In this document: piece by piece, positions 46,039-55,669 of the stretch
Layout of the letters: every line of letters starts with the position of its first letter
Position numbering within the stretch: the first letter of the stretch is position 1
Assembly: GCA_964415065.1 (NCBI GenBank)
Contig: CAYPYX010000007.1
Coordinates: 1 to 64,000 of the forward strand
Length of the DNA: 64,000 nt
Direction: 5' to 3'
From: VMCP01 sp964415065
GTDB taxonomy: Bacteria > Bacteroidota > Bacteroidia > NS11-12g > UBA955
The notes under the pieces: model-generated
Databases searched by the model: none
What the model saw: the letters and a program-made list of their open reading frames with translations, nothing else
Told to the model about the DNA's origin: nothing
Translations under genes and position numbers: made by a program

Positions 46039-47256
46039 ATGTCTTCACACGAATTAAACGACTTATTTGAAAGTAATCGAGGAAAAGATCGATACACTCA
46101 TCCTGATTTTTATGGAATTGACGACTTGTTGACTGAAGAACAGCTTTTAATTCGTTCGTCGGTTAGAGAATACGTAAAACGCGATTTATCTCCGATTGTG
46201 GAACACTTCGCGCAGCTGAGTGAATTCCCACAGCATATAGTAAAAGAACTAGGAAGTATAGGTGCTTTTGGACCTCAATTACCGTCTGAATATGGTTGTG
46301 GAGGAATGGATTACACTACCTACGGCATCATCATGCAAGAATTAGAACGTTGTGATAGCGGAATTCGTTCTACGGCTTCTGTTCAAGGTTCATTGGTGAT
46401 GTACCCTATTTTCAAGTTCGGAAGCGAAGAGCAAAAGAGAAAATATTTACCCAAATTAGCTACTGGTGAAATGCTGGGATGTTTTGGATTAACTGAACCC
46501 GATCATGGAAGTAATCCAGCAGGAATGACCACACATTTCACGGAAGATGGAGATGACATTATACTAAACGGTGCAAAAATGTGGATTAGTAATGCTCCAT
46601 TTGCCGATGTTGCAGTTGTTTGGGCAAAAAATCCTGATGGCAAAGTTCAAGGAGTAATCGTAGAAAGAGGCATGCCTGGATTTAGTACTCCTACTACACA
46701 CAATAAATGGAGTTTGAGAGCGAGTGCTACAGGTGAATTGGTGTTTGACCAAGTTAGAATTCCCAAAACAAATATATTACCCGGAGTAGTAGGTCTTAAA
46801 GGACCATTAACTTGTTTGAATTCTGCGCGCTATGGAATCGCTTGGGGTGCATTAGGCGCTGCCATGGATTGTTATGATACCGCAAAACGTTATTCGTTGG
46901 AGAGACAGCAATTCAATAGACCCATTGGCGGTTTTCAATTGCAACAGAAAAAACTTGCTGAAATGTTAACTGAAATTACCAAAGCTCAATTAGTGGTTTG
47001 GCGTTTAGGGCAATTAATGGATCAGGGAAAAGCAACTCCTGCTCAAATTTCTATGGCCAAACGCAATAATGTTGAGATAGCCCTAAATATTGCGCGAGAA
47101 GCGCGTCAGATGTTGGGTGGAATGGGAATTACGGGCGAATATCCTATAATGCGACACATGATGAATTTAGAATCGGTTGTTACTTATGAAGGTACACACG
47201 ATATTCATTTATTGATTCTGGGGATGGAAATAACTGGCCTTAACGCATTTGAATAA
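46039..47256 (+). CDS. gcdH: Glutaryl-CoA dehydrogenase-type acyl-CoA dehydrogenase
   Basis: 405 residues from the ATG at 46039. This FAD enzyme oxidises and decarboxylates glutaryl-CoA to crotonyl-CoA in lysine, hydroxylysine and tryptophan breakdown. The subfamily is indicated by GIRSTASVQGSLVMYPI (substrate-binding Arg), LGCFGLTEPDHGSNPAGM, and the catalytic Glu in TYEGTHDIHLLILG. All FAD-binding segments are present (WISNAPFADVAVVWA, QFNRPIGGFQLQQKKLAEM). It is transcribed from its own promoter and diverges from folB. Confidence 0.9.
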   Translation: MSSHELNDLFESNRGKDRYTHPDFYGIDDLLTEEQLLIRSSVREYVKRDLSPIVEHFAQLSEFPQHIVKELGSIGAFGPQLPSEYGCGGMDYTTYGIIMQELERCDSGIRSTASVQGSLVMYPIFKFGSEEQKRKYLPKLATGEMLGCFGLTEPDHGSNPAGMTTHFTEDGDDIILNGAKMWISNAPFADVAVVWAKNPDGKVQGVIVERGMPGFSTPTTHNKWSLRASATGELVFDQVRIPKTNILPGVVGLKGPLTCLNSARYGIAWGALGAAMDCYDTAKRYSLERQQFNRPIGGFQLQQKKLAEMLTEITKAQLVVWRLGQLMDQGKATPAQISMAKRNNVEIALNIAREARQMLGGMGITGEYPIMRHMMNLESVVTYEGTHDIHLLILGMEITGLNAFE

Positions 47257-47325
47257 TTCTTAAAAACACGTAAACTTAAACATTGAAATAAATATCCCCA
47301 GAAAAAGGGAAAACATTGACAAATT

Positions 47326-48726
47326 ATGTATCAAATTAAATTCGGAACAGACGGTTGGAGAGAAATAATCGCAGATAACTTTACATCTGCGAACGTAAGA
47401 AGAGTAGCATTTGCAACGGCGCAATGGTTGAATTTGCAAAATTTACCCAAACTTGTAGTATTGGGTCACGATTGCCGTTTCGGTGGCGAAATGTTTGCCA
47501 AAGAAACAGCAACTGTGCTAGCTGGACAAGGAATTCAAGTCGTTATGGCTAAAGGATTTGTTTCCACACCTATGATTTCATTGGCTGCAAATCAATTAAA
47601 CGCTGGATTAGGAGTTATCATTACTGCTTCTCACAACCCTCCATCGTATAATGGCTATAAACTTAAGGCGCATTACGGGGGGCCAGCAACACCCGATACC
47701 GTTGCTGAAGTTGAAGCCATGATTCCAGAACTAGAAATCACCTTGGAAATGGGATTTGACGTATTCGTTGAAAATGGATTAATTACATTTGATGATTTCG
47801 AAGAACGCTATTTACAACACTGCAAAAATAGTTTTGATATGCAGGCGTTAGAGCAAATTTCACCTCAATTGGCGTACGATGCGATGTATGGTGCTGGTCA
47901 GCGATTGGTGAAAAGATTATTGCCTCAAACTACTATTCTTCACGGTATTCACAATCCAGGTTTCGAAGGTAGAGCGCCAGAACCTATTTTGAAAAATCTC
48001 CCCGAAATTTCGGAAATGATTGCTCAAAATTCTCAATTTACCATGGGATTAGCTACAGATGGTGACGCGGACCGTATTGGTTTCTTTGATGAAAAAGGTC
48101 AGTTTGTAGATTCACATCATTTGATTTTGTTACTGATTGAATATTTAACCACATACAAAGGGTATTCCGGAAAAGTGGTGAAAAGCTTTTCTGTAAGTGA
48201 CAAAGTAGAGCGACTTTGTGAAATTAAAGGACTAAAATCCATCACTACAAAAATTGGCTTCAAATATATCTGTGAATATATGGTTACTGAAGATGTATTA
48301 ATTGGTGCAGAAGAAAGCGGTGGAATTGCTATAAAAGGTCATATTCCGGAAAGAGATGGAGTTTGGATGGGATTGGTTTTGATGGAATATGTAGCGAAAA
48401 CGGGTAAAACCATTTCTCAATTAATTCAGGATATGTACAATCAAGTGGGAACATTTGCTGTAGAACGCTATGATTTGCACATCAATAACGAATTAAAACA
48501 TCAAATCATCGAAAATTGTAAGTCCGGTTCTTATAAGAATTTCGGGTCTTATCAAGTAGAATCCATAGAAGATATCGACGGATTTAAATTTAGATTGACA
48601 GACGGTTCTTGGGTAATGATTCGTCCTTCTGGAACCGAACCCGTTTTGCGTGTTTACTCAGAATCGCATTCTTCTCAAGAAGCATTTAACATTTTAGACG
48701 CTACTAAAGCAACTATTTTGAATTAA
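47326..48726 (+). CDS. Phosphoglucomutase/phosphomannomutase family protein
   Basis: 466 residues. This alpha-D-phosphohexomutase interconverts hexose 1- and 6-phosphates. The phosphoserine loop is ITASHNPPSYNGYKLK, the Mg2+ site DGDADRIGFFDEKG, the sugar-specificity loop AEESGGIAIKGHIPERDG and the phosphate-binding loop IRPSGTEPVLRVYSES, in the normal four-domain order. Whether glucose or mannose phosphate is preferred cannot be told from sequence. A hairpin terminator follows. Confidence 0.93.
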   Translation: MYQIKFGTDGWREIIADNFTSANVRRVAFATAQWLNLQNLPKLVVLGHDCRFGGEMFAKETATVLAGQGIQVVMAKGFVSTPMISLAANQLNAGLGVIITASHNPPSYNGYKLKAHYGGPATPDTVAEVEAMIPELEITLEMGFDVFVENGLITFDDFEERYLQHCKNSFDMQALEQISPQLAYDAMYGAGQRLVKRLLPQTTILHGIHNPGFEGRAPEPILKNLPEISEMIAQNSQFTMGLATDGDADRIGFFDEKGQFVDSHHLILLLIEYLTTYKGYSGKVVKSFSVSDKVERLCEIKGLKSITTKIGFKYICEYMVTEDVLIGAEESGGIAIKGHIPERDGVWMGLVLMEYVAKTGKTISQLIQDMYNQVGTFAVERYDLHINNELKHQIIENCKSGSYKNFGSYQVESIEDIDGFKFRLTDGSWVMIRPSGTEPVLRVYSESHSSQEAFNILDATKATILN

Positions 48727-48745
48727 TTATATTTGCTGCTGGATT

Positions 48746-48775
48746 TGCCCCTTCATAAACGAAGGGGCATTTATA
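48746..48775 (+). terminator. Terminator after phosphohexomutase
   Basis: Perfect 9-bp stem TGCCCCTTC/GAAGGGGCA (48746-48754, 48761-48769) with a 6-nt loop, followed by TTTATA. The U-tract is short. Confidence 0.75.
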
Positions 48776-48821
48776 TAATAATCCTTTTCTTGGATACGAG
48801 TGACTAACTTAACTTAAAAAA

Positions 48822-49664
48822 ATGTCGAACAACACATTGATTCAAATTGATCTTGAAGGGATCATTGGTAACAAAAACCCTAAACTCTTAAAACGCATAC
48901 CTCGTTTTATTTTAAATTGGTTTAAACGATTTATTCATCAAGATTACATCAATGAAATTCTCAAAAAAGGTCATGGAACAGAAGGTTCGGAATTTATCCA
49001 GACTGTATTTAATGAATTGGGTGTAAAAACACAATCAATCGGGGCTCAAAATATCCCTAAAACAGGAGGATGTATTATTGCAGCTAACCATCCTCTTGGC
49101 GGAATGGATGGAATGGCAATGATGTTGGAAGTTTCAAAGGTTCGAGAAGATTTTCTATTCCTGGCCAATGATATCTTACTTCATATTACCCCATTAAAAA
49201 AACACTTTTTACCTGTAAATCGGGTTGGCAGTTCCGACAGGAAAAGTTTATCGTTGATAGCCGATGCATATAATTCGGGAAAGGCTATTTTGATTTTCCC
49301 GTCGGGGTATGTATCGAGAAAAATCGACGGTAAAATCCAAGATTTACCCTTTCAAAAAAGCGTAATTAAAAAAAGTTTAGAACATCATTTACCCATAGTA
49401 CCTGCATTTATTGGAGGGCAAAATTCCAAACGATTCTATCGAATTTCTCAATTCCGAAAAATATTTGGAATTAAAATAAATTTTGAGATGTTTACTTTAC
49501 CCGATGAAATGTTTCAACAGCGTGGGAACACTATAAATATAACTTTTGGACAAATTATATCCAGTGAATCTTTCAAAGGACATACCCATATTAGTTCAGC
49601 GGAAAATTTGCGGAAACTTATTTATCGATTGTCAGAAAATCCGCAATCGAAATACGAATCTTAA
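48822..49664 (+). CDS. glsA: PlsC-type O-acyltransferase, GlsA-like (glycine lipid synthesis)
   Basis: 280 residues. The acyltransferase motif is AANHPLGGMDGMAMM, a His-x5-Asp variant of NHx4D seen in this hemolysin-like branch. The anionic-substrate motif follows in LIFPSGYVSRK. There is an N-terminal amphipathic region but no signal peptide. In Bacteroides, GlsA adds the second acyl chain to N-acyl-3-hydroxyacyl-glycine to form glycine lipids, with GlsB making the first intermediate. Here the GlsB-like gene follows 67 bp downstream. The assignment rests on pairing and motifs; a phosphatidate-type PlsC is the alternative. Confidence 0.75.
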   Translation: MSNNTLIQIDLEGIIGNKNPKLLKRIPRFILNWFKRFIHQDYINEILKKGHGTEGSEFIQTVFNELGVKTQSIGAQNIPKTGGCIIAANHPLGGMDGMAMMLEVSKVREDFLFLANDILLHITPLKKHFLPVNRVGSSDRKSLSLIADAYNSGKAILIFPSGYVSRKIDGKIQDLPFQKSVIKKSLEHHLPIVPAFIGGQNSKRFYRISQFRKIFGIKINFEMFTLPDEMFQQRGNTINITFGQIISSESFKGHTHISSAENLRKLIYRLSENPQSKYES

Positions 49665-49731
49665 GTATTTGCGAATTTCATTTTTTTGCTCTTAATTGTG
49701 AGCCTTATTAACTACTAACATATTCCATTTT

Positions 49732-50682
49732 ATGAAAAATATTATTCCAGCGATAGAAAAAGAAGTACTTAAATCTGAATTAACCCCTGATATTTTTATT
49801 CGTCCAACGAATAACGCAAACAATCATATTTACATTTTCAATGGAAACCAAAAACCCAATCTATTAAAAGAAGTTGGCAGACTTCGGGAAGTTTCATTTC
49901 GTTTAGCTGGTGGTGGAACAGGTAAAGAATTGGATTTGGACGAATTTGATTCTGGTCCATTTGCCTATCAGCAGTTGATCGTTTGGAATCCTGAAGATGA
50001 GGCTATTGTTGGTGGATATCGGTTGGCATTTTGTCGCGACAATATAGACGAAAATGGTAATTACGTATTATCTACTTCGGAGATTTTGCAATACTCAGAA
50101 AAACTGAAAAGTGATTATTTCCCTTACACCATTGAATTGGGTAGAAGTTTTGTTCAACCTGACTATCAACCCTCTCAAAACAGCCGCAAGGGTATCTTTT
50201 CTTTAGATAACTTATGGGACGGATTAGGTGCACTAATTGTTGATCATCCTGAAATTCAATACTTCTTTGGGAAAATTACTATGTACACTAATTTCAATCG
50301 TGAAGCTCGTGATTTGATTTTGGGATTTATGGAGGAATTCTTCCCAGACCCAGACCACTTGACACGTCCAGTTCATACAATTACAAAAGAAAGCGACATT
50401 ACCGAATTTATTCAAGAAATTAAAGGATTAGAGTATAAAGCTGCATACAATTTATTATCCCAAAAAGTGCGCAATCTGGGAGAAAATGTACCTCCTTTGT
50501 TCAATAATTATATGAGCTTGAGTCCCACAATGAAAACTTTTGGTACATCCATTAATGATCATTTTGGGAGTGTAGAGGAAACTGGAATCTTAGTAACCAT
50601 CGCTGATATTTACGAGAACAAAAAGGAGCGCCACGTTCAATCCTACTTGAATTGGAAAGCGGAGAATACACCAATAAATTGA
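49732..50682 (+). CDS. glsB: GNAT/OlsB-type N-acyltransferase, GlsB-like (glycine lipid synthesis)
   Basis: 316 residues. Family segments are LLKEVGRLREVSFRLAGGGTG near the N-terminus, ELDLDEFDSGPFAYQQLIVW, IVGGYRLAF and YTIELGRSFVQPDYQ, typical of the ornithine/glycine acyl-ACP N-acyltransferase (OlsB/FeeM-like) group. GlsB transfers a 3-hydroxyacyl chain from ACP to the amino group of glycine. With the adjacent GlsA-like gene it would make zwitterionic or acidic aminolipids of the cell envelope. The amino acid acceptor is inferred from Bacteroides homologues. Confidence 0.8.
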   Translation: MKNIIPAIEKEVLKSELTPDIFIRPTNNANNHIYIFNGNQKPNLLKEVGRLREVSFRLAGGGTGKELDLDEFDSGPFAYQQLIVWNPEDEAIVGGYRLAFCRDNIDENGNYVLSTSEILQYSEKLKSDYFPYTIELGRSFVQPDYQPSQNSRKGIFSLDNLWDGLGALIVDHPEIQYFFGKITMYTNFNREARDLILGFMEEFFPDPDHLTRPVHTITKESDITEFIQEIKGLEYKAAYNLLSQKVRNLGENVPPLFNNYMSLSPTMKTFGTSINDHFGSVEETGILVTIADIYENKKERHVQSYLNWKAENTPIN

Positions 50683-50699
50683 TTTGGAAGGCAGTGGAA

Positions 50700-53108
50700 T
50701 TAATCTACATTCACCAATTTCACTCCAAATCTCTGAGATTCGTTGTACAATTCAACAACATAAACTCCTTGAGGAATTTCCTTTTTGAATTGCATTTTAC
50801 CGGATCGAATAGTGCCCGTTTCTAAATTCCTACCTGCAAGATCAAACACTTGGCAATTCCAACCATCAAAAGATGGCACACTTGAAGAACTATTTGCATG
50901 TCCGATGATTTTAACATCGGTAGAAGTCAGATAACAAATAGGTTTTTCAAAATCGCCTATTTGAAAGCTAGAACCAAATTCTAACGCTTTTTTTACACAT
51001 TCAAATGCATCGATTTTACCTGAACCCCAAATGGTATTTTCATTTACTCCGGTAAAATCATCGCGTTTGGCCGTTTCTTTAATAATTTGAAGTGCTTCTT
51101 TATGATCCAAATTACCTCTTGCTGCTTGCAACATCAAAGCAACGATGCCCGTTACATGAGGAGCAGCCATCGAAGTTCCACTAGACATAGCATAATAAAC
51201 ACTATCATTTCCAAAAGATCCTCGAAAAAGAACAAATGGTAATAGCCATTGAGGAACTAAATCTTTGTGATACGATGAAGCTATGTATTGTCCCGGTGCA
51301 CTAATGTCTGGCTTGATCCGACCATCCGTAGTGGGGCCTCTGCTCGTAAATCGAGCATAATCTCCTTCTTTCACCGCAGAATCTACCCGATAAATTCCTT
51401 GAAAATTCGTCCAGGAAGTACGGTTATTATAAGCTCCCACACTAATGATGGATTTACTTGTACCTCCATTTTCGCCCATGCAATATTCAGCATCGCCTTC
51501 TACCCAGTTGGAAGGTTTTAAATTTTGTATATAGCTTCTGAATGTACCAGATGTCCATTGATACGTTCTACCTGAATTCCAACCATGTACTGTGCCAGTA
51601 CCCGCAAATGTGATTTTGATAAATCTTTTGTTCGAATTGGCTTCTGCCATCAACCAAAGATTCGATTTTCCGTTATTTATGTATTTTTTCTGTGTGGAGA
51701 ACACCACGCGTAAACTATCGCCTGTTGATGTACCCAAATTGAGAACTTGTGCACCATCCGACTGAATCGTATAAAATTCCGATGTAATCAATTCCTGATT
51801 GAATGAATCAATCAAACTAACTTTAAAGACAGAGCTGGACTGAGGTTCAAACCAAAAGTCGCAATACACGTTTTCTGTTTTATAATCGGTACGACTTCTA
51901 TCCATAGCTAATGTTTCCAAAGTATCGTTATTCAAATTCATTTGAATATGCATGTTGTTACGTGCATCATTTCCATTGGCTCCTACTATAATTCTTCCGT
52001 TATTTGATTGATTCCATTTGTTTTTTTGATTTACCAATGCATCCAAACTTAAATCAAATAAAGAAGTTCCATCGTGCGGCCCGGTGTGCATACCCCAGCT
52101 CAAATTACATACTGCTGGCATTTTCATGGAATCAGCATAATTGAAAATATAATCAAACCCGTCTAAAATTGTTGGATTTGCCACAACATAATCACCCAAC
52201 GCGCTACCTTCGAGGGTATCATTTTTGTATTTAATTCCCACCCAAACAATATCAGATTCGGGGGCCATTCCCTGGAATTTATTTTCGGGGGACGGAAATC
52301 CTGCTCCAGCAGCAATTCCGGTTACATGCGTTCCGTGAGTTCCATCGTAATCAACTGCTTTTAAGATGGATTCCGGTGCAGAAAATAGTATTCCATAATT
52401 ATAAGGTTTTGGTCCATCTAAATTGGGATAACCTTGATGCCAAAACCGCTTAACTCGATAATTTTTTCCCAAAGAATCATAAAAATTTGGATGTGTAGCT
52501 TGAAATCCAATGTCTACAATACCAGAAATGACTCCTTTACCTTTGATTTTTAGATTATTAATATTTTGAGCTTGAATTACATTCGACTTAATACGAGATC
52601 GATCATCCAACATTCGGGGGGCATTAAATTTATTGGCTAACTCTACATGTATCACTTCAGGATGATTTAATAAATCCAAAATTTCGTGTTTGAATAATCG
52701 TATTTGATAAAAATTATTTCCATACTGATTTACAATGTATTGACTGTAATCATACGAAAATCTAACAGAATTCAATTCCGTTTGAACGAGTAAAAAGTAG
52801 CGTTTTTCCGAATCCGTTATAAAGACATGGGATTCCCATTGTTTCCAATACGAATCCAAATGCGGTTCCTGATTGAGTATGGAATTATTTGGATTAACGT
52901 TAATAAACAACAACTTCAACGATGTTCCTGCTTTAGGATGAGATAAAACTGGTGAAACTAGAGGTGAAATAATATTAAAATCAACTTGAAATCGTTGTTT
53001 AGTTGAACTACTTGATTGAAATAATTGGTTTTTCGCCGATAAAACGTCCCCAAACAAAAATATTAACGACAGGAAACTAGCAGATCGAAACCATTTTGGT
53101 ACATTCAT
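50700..53108 (-). CDS. Subtilisin-family (S8) secreted protease with T9SS sorting domain
   Basis: 802 residues. A signal peptide (to about LSA), then a propeptide-like region with a long FDVE-type strand, then the S8 domain. The catalytic Asp is near residue 199 (SGIVDIGFQATHP), the His near 258 (YDGTHGTHVTGIAAG) and the Ser in SSGTSMAAPHVTGIVALM. An inserted beta domain splits the catalytic domain between the His and Ser regions. The C-terminal 80 residues are a T9SS sorting domain (FDLAGRNLETG ... GVYVVELYNESQ). It should be an extracellular or surface protease. It converges with glsB with 17 bp between stops. Confidence 0.92.
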   Translation of the reverse strand: MNVPKWFRSASFLSLIFLFGDVLSAKNQLFQSSSSTKQRFQVDFNIISPLVSPVLSHPKAGTSLKLLFINVNPNNSILNQEPHLDSYWKQWESHVFITDSEKRYFLLVQTELNSVRFSYDYSQYIVNQYGNNFYQIRLFKHEILDLLNHPEVIHVELANKFNAPRMLDDRSRIKSNVIQAQNINNLKIKGKGVISGIVDIGFQATHPNFYDSLGKNYRVKRFWHQGYPNLDGPKPYNYGILFSAPESILKAVDYDGTHGTHVTGIAAGAGFPSPENKFQGMAPESDIVWVGIKYKNDTLEGSALGDYVVANPTILDGFDYIFNYADSMKMPAVCNLSWGMHTGPHDGTSLFDLSLDALVNQKNKWNQSNNGRIIVGANGNDARNNMHIQMNLNNDTLETLAMDRSRTDYKTENVYCDFWFEPQSSSVFKVSLIDSFNQELITSEFYTIQSDGAQVLNLGTSTGDSLRVVFSTQKKYINNGKSNLWLMAEANSNKRFIKITFAGTGTVHGWNSGRTYQWTSGTFRSYIQNLKPSNWVEGDAEYCMGENGGTSKSIISVGAYNNRTSWTNFQGIYRVDSAVKEGDYARFTSRGPTTDGRIKPDISAPGQYIASSYHKDLVPQWLLPFVLFRGSFGNDSVYYAMSSGTSMAAPHVTGIVALMLQAARGNLDHKEALQIIKETAKRDDFTGVNENTIWGSGKIDAFECVKKALEFGSSFQIGDFEKPICYLTSTDVKIIGHANSSSSVPSFDGWNCQVFDLAGRNLETGTIRSGKMQFKKEIPQGVYVVELYNESQRFGVKLVNVD

Positions 53109-53165
53109 TTGTCAATATTACGTTGATTTGTTGAAAACTGCTTAGAGATTCCTATTTTCTGACTG

Positions 53166-53173
53166 TATTTTTG
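53166..53173 (+). promoter_or_regulatory. -7 promoter box of tcdA
   Basis: TATTTTTG, a perfect TAnnTTTG, four bases before the ATG at 53178, so the transcript should start at or next to the start codon. Confidence 0.55.
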
Positions 53174-53177
53174 CAGA

Positions 53178-53906
53178 ATGTCGGAAAAGTATTGGCTCGA
53201 ACGAACTGAATTATTAGTAGGTCCTGAATCTCTTGGAAAATTAACTAAAGCAAATGTTTTGATAGTAGGTCTTGGTGGTGTAGGTAGTTTTGCGGCAGAG
53301 TTTATATGTAGAGCAGGCGTTGGAAATTTAACCATTATTGATGGTGATACTGTTGATATTACGAATAAGAACAGACAACTTCCTGCATTAAGTAGTACAG
53401 TGGGACTATCAAAAGCGGCAGTAATGCAAGCTCGTATGTTGGATATCAATCCCGAATTAAATCTCAAAGTAATAGATACTTTTCAATCGCCCGATGATAC
53501 CATAGCATTGATTAAAAACAATCGTTACGATTACGTTATGGACTGTATTGATAGTGTTTCTCCCAAAATTTATTTAATTAAAACCTGTGTTGATCTCAAT
53601 CAAAGATTGATCAGCAGTATGGGTGCTGGCGGGAAAATTAATGCAGCAACGGTTAAAGTAGCCGATATTCAAAAAACATACAATTGTCCTTTTGCAAGAA
53701 CGGTACGAAAGCGACTCAAAAAGCACAAAATTTATAAAGGATTCAAAACCGTTTTCAATCACGGTGATTTACTAAGAGAAAGTTTGAGATTAACAGATGG
53801 CAGCAATTATAAGAAGTCATTTTACGGGACTATTTCTTATATGCCCGCTTTATTTGGTTTAAGAATGGCTGGAGAGGTAATTCAAGATCTCATGCAGGAT
53901 TCTTAA
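53178..53906 (+). CDS. tcdA: tRNA threonylcarbamoyladenosine dehydratase (E1-like)
   Basis: 242 residues. This ATP-dependent enzyme cyclises t6A37 to ct6A in ANN-decoding tRNAs. The E1/ThiF-type nucleotide loop is VLIVGLGGVGSFAAEFICRAG, followed by the Asp-binding strand IIDGDTVDITNKNRQLPAL and the DCIDSVSPK adenylate site. The catalytic Cys region differs between subfamilies and I did not assign it. There is no ubiquitin-like or JAB partner nearby, which argues against a defence-type E1. Confidence 0.9.
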   Translation: MSEKYWLERTELLVGPESLGKLTKANVLIVGLGGVGSFAAEFICRAGVGNLTIIDGDTVDITNKNRQLPALSSTVGLSKAAVMQARMLDINPELNLKVIDTFQSPDDTIALIKNNRYDYVMDCIDSVSPKIYLIKTCVDLNQRLISSMGAGGKINAATVKVADIQKTYNCPFARTVRKRLKKHKIYKGFKTVFNHGDLLRESLRLTDGSNYKKSFYGTISYMPALFGLRMAGEVIQDLMQDS

Positions 53907-54072
53907 TGAACCCTAGTATAAATTTATTAATCGATTTACTTAAGACTGTGTTGATTTTATAGTGCTTAACTTTTAGTAGTTAGCATTATTTGAAATTAAA
54001 CAACAATTTGAAATATTATGTAAATTTTTCGCTTTACACAGCATTTTTCAAGACATCTATCAAGTAAATTAC

Positions 54073-54080
54073 TATATTTG
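54073..54080 (+). promoter_or_regulatory. -7 promoter box of the small lipoprotein gene
   Basis: TATATTTG, a perfect TAnnTTTG, five bases before the ATG at 54086. Confidence 0.55.
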
Positions 54081-54085
54081 GCCTT

Positions 54086-54532
54086 ATGTTAAGGAAATTT
54101 TTTTATGGATTAGCCCTGTTGTCAATGGTTTTCATTGCATCATGTGAAAAGGACCCTGCGAATGAAGACGATATCACAGGAAAAACAAAGCAAGAGGTGT
54201 TTAAAATGCGCACATGGAGAAGTATTTCATTTACGGACTCATCAAGCGCAGGTGTTGAAGAAACTTATGGTCCTTGTGAAAAAGACGACACCTATCAGTT
54301 TACCAGCAATACTGCGGTAACTTGGAAAAACAATTCAGTTAAATGTGATCCTTCCGATCCTGCATCTGAAAATTTAACTTGGTCGATGGCAAGTGCTGAT
54401 GACAACTTTATAAACTTGATTGGTTACAAGTGGTACATAGAAAAAATGTCAGGAACTGAAATCGTTTTAAGATATTACTATGAAACTCACCAAGGAGATA
54501 TCAACACTTGGAGATTGACTTTAGTAAAATAA
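54086..54532 (+). CDS. Small lipoprotein, lipocalin-like
   Basis: 148 residues with a clear lipoprotein signal (LSMVFIASCEKDPANEDD; Cys at about 20, Asp/Glu-rich start suited to surface export). The mature part alternates short beta strands with conserved-looking Trp (KMRTWRSISFTDSS, TAVTWKNNSV, LTWSMAS, YKWYIEKMSGTEIVLRYYYE). This resembles the lipocalin-like lipoproteins common in Bacteroidota. Function unknown. It converges with the TPR gene with one base between stops. Confidence 0.7.
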   Translation: MLRKFFYGLALLSMVFIASCEKDPANEDDITGKTKQEVFKMRTWRSISFTDSSSAGVEETYGPCEKDDTYQFTSNTAVTWKNNSVKCDPSDPASENLTWSMASADDNFINLIGYKWYIEKMSGTEIVLRYYYETHQGDINTWRLTLVK

Positions 54533-54533
54533 T

Positions 54534-55547
54534 CTATTTAATCAATTTTAACTGATCCGCATCTAAAGGATACTTAGGATCTAATTTAAGAGCCGTCAAA
54601 TAATTTTCTTTGGCGGCTTTTTTATTTCCAATATTTTCGGCGCAAACTCCTTTTAAAACATAGGTCTTGGCATCATTGGGATTCAAAGAAATTATTTTAT
54701 CGCAAAGTGCAATGGCGGCAGAATAATTCTCAAATAACGTTTCAATAACCGCTTTATTGTAATACGAAAAAACATGAAACGCATTTATTTTAATGACTTT
54801 ATCGTAATATTTTACTGCGTCTTTGTATTGTTCTTTTCGTTGAAGTAATAATCCTTTAGTGTAAAGCGCTTCGTCGGAGAATTCATTGATAACAATGGCC
54901 TTATCTACATACTTTTCACTCAATTCAGGATCTTTTTCATACAAAAACAATGCTTTCTGCATGGTTGCGTCGAATGAATTTGGGAATTCCGACAATATTT
55001 GATCACACAAAGTAATAGCAGAAACGGTATCTCCTTGTTCTTTACGAGCGAGTACCAATAAAATCATTGCTTTTTCCTTAAAATCTGGATTTTTAAACAG
55101 TGGCTTAATTGAAGTTTCTAAGGTAGGATATTGTTGACGGGCCAATTCAATTTTCGACTTTAGATATATAGCTTCGGAATAATCTGGTTTTAATTGGATG
55201 GATTTTTCTAAAAATGTTTTTGCTTCGGTAAAGTTAGCTGTATCAGGAGCAAGAAGTGATTCTGCAACTTTATATGCATACAACGGATTTTTTTCATCGA
55301 GGATGGAGGCTGTTTTATAATCACGAGCTGCATCAACAAATCTATCCAAAAAATAAAAGGCGTTACCTCTTAGGTAATAGTTATTGGGATCGGTAGGATT
55401 GTTGTTGATTTTTTGGGAAATGGAACGAATATCTTCGGGGTATGAAGTATCATTTTCCGAGATGTAGAAAGCGCCTTCTGGTAGTTTATTAGTACAATAA
55501 CTTAGGGAAAGCACTAACACCAGAGATAAAATTGCGGTAGTGCGCAT
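54534..55547 (-). CDS. TPR-repeat lipoprotein
   Basis: 337 residues with a lipoprotein-type signal (LVLSLSYCTNKLPEG). At least six TPR units follow, for example NNYYLRGNAFYFLDRFVDAARDYKTA..., DEALYTKGLLLQRKEQYKDAVKYY and AKTYVLKGVCAENIGNKKAAKENY. It is likely a periplasmic or outer-membrane scaffold, with no enzymatic signature. The ATG lies 1 nt past the 3' CCA of tRNA-Leu on the same strand, so a joint transcript is plausible. Confidence 0.8.
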   Translation of the reverse strand: MRTTAILSLVLVLSLSYCTNKLPEGAFYISENDTSYPEDIRSISQKINNNPTDPNNYYLRGNAFYFLDRFVDAARDYKTASILDEKNPLYAYKVAESLLAPDTANFTEAKTFLEKSIQLKPDYSEAIYLKSKIELARQQYPTLETSIKPLFKNPDFKEKAMILLVLARKEQGDTVSAITLCDQILSEFPNSFDATMQKALFLYEKDPELSEKYVDKAIVINEFSDEALYTKGLLLQRKEQYKDAVKYYDKVIKINAFHVFSYYNKAVIETLFENYSAAIALCDKIISLNPNDAKTYVLKGVCAENIGNKKAAKENYLTALKLDPKYPLDADQLKLIK

Positions 55548-55548
55548 T

Positions 55549-55637
55549 TGGTGCTCGGGACGGGAATCGAACCCGTACTGACATTACTGTCAACAGGATT
55601 TTAAGTCCTGCGCGTCTACCTATTCCGCCACCCGAGC
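55549..55637 (-). tRNA. tRNA-Leu(UAA)
   Basis: 89 nt on the minus strand including an encoded CCA (55549-55551). Acceptor GCTCGGG/CCCGAGC, anticodon loop CTTAAAA (anticodon TAA), and a long class II variable arm (TTGACAGTAATGTCAG). T arm ACGGG-TTCGATT-CCCGT. Discriminator A. Confidence 0.96.
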
Positions 55638-55669
55638 TGAAAGGAATGCAAAAATAATACTTATTTTTA

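Noticed and set aside
45610..46039. A single folB-TonB-DUF4249-uvrA operon
   Set aside because: The TonB receptor has its own -7 box after folB, so the grouping is probably positional. Read-through cannot be excluded.
53178..53906. E1-like protein as part of a ubiquitin-like antiviral (CBASS/Bil-type) system
   Set aside because: The neighbours are a protease and a lipoprotein. There is no E2, JAB or nucleotidyltransferase partner, and the sequence fits housekeeping TcdA.
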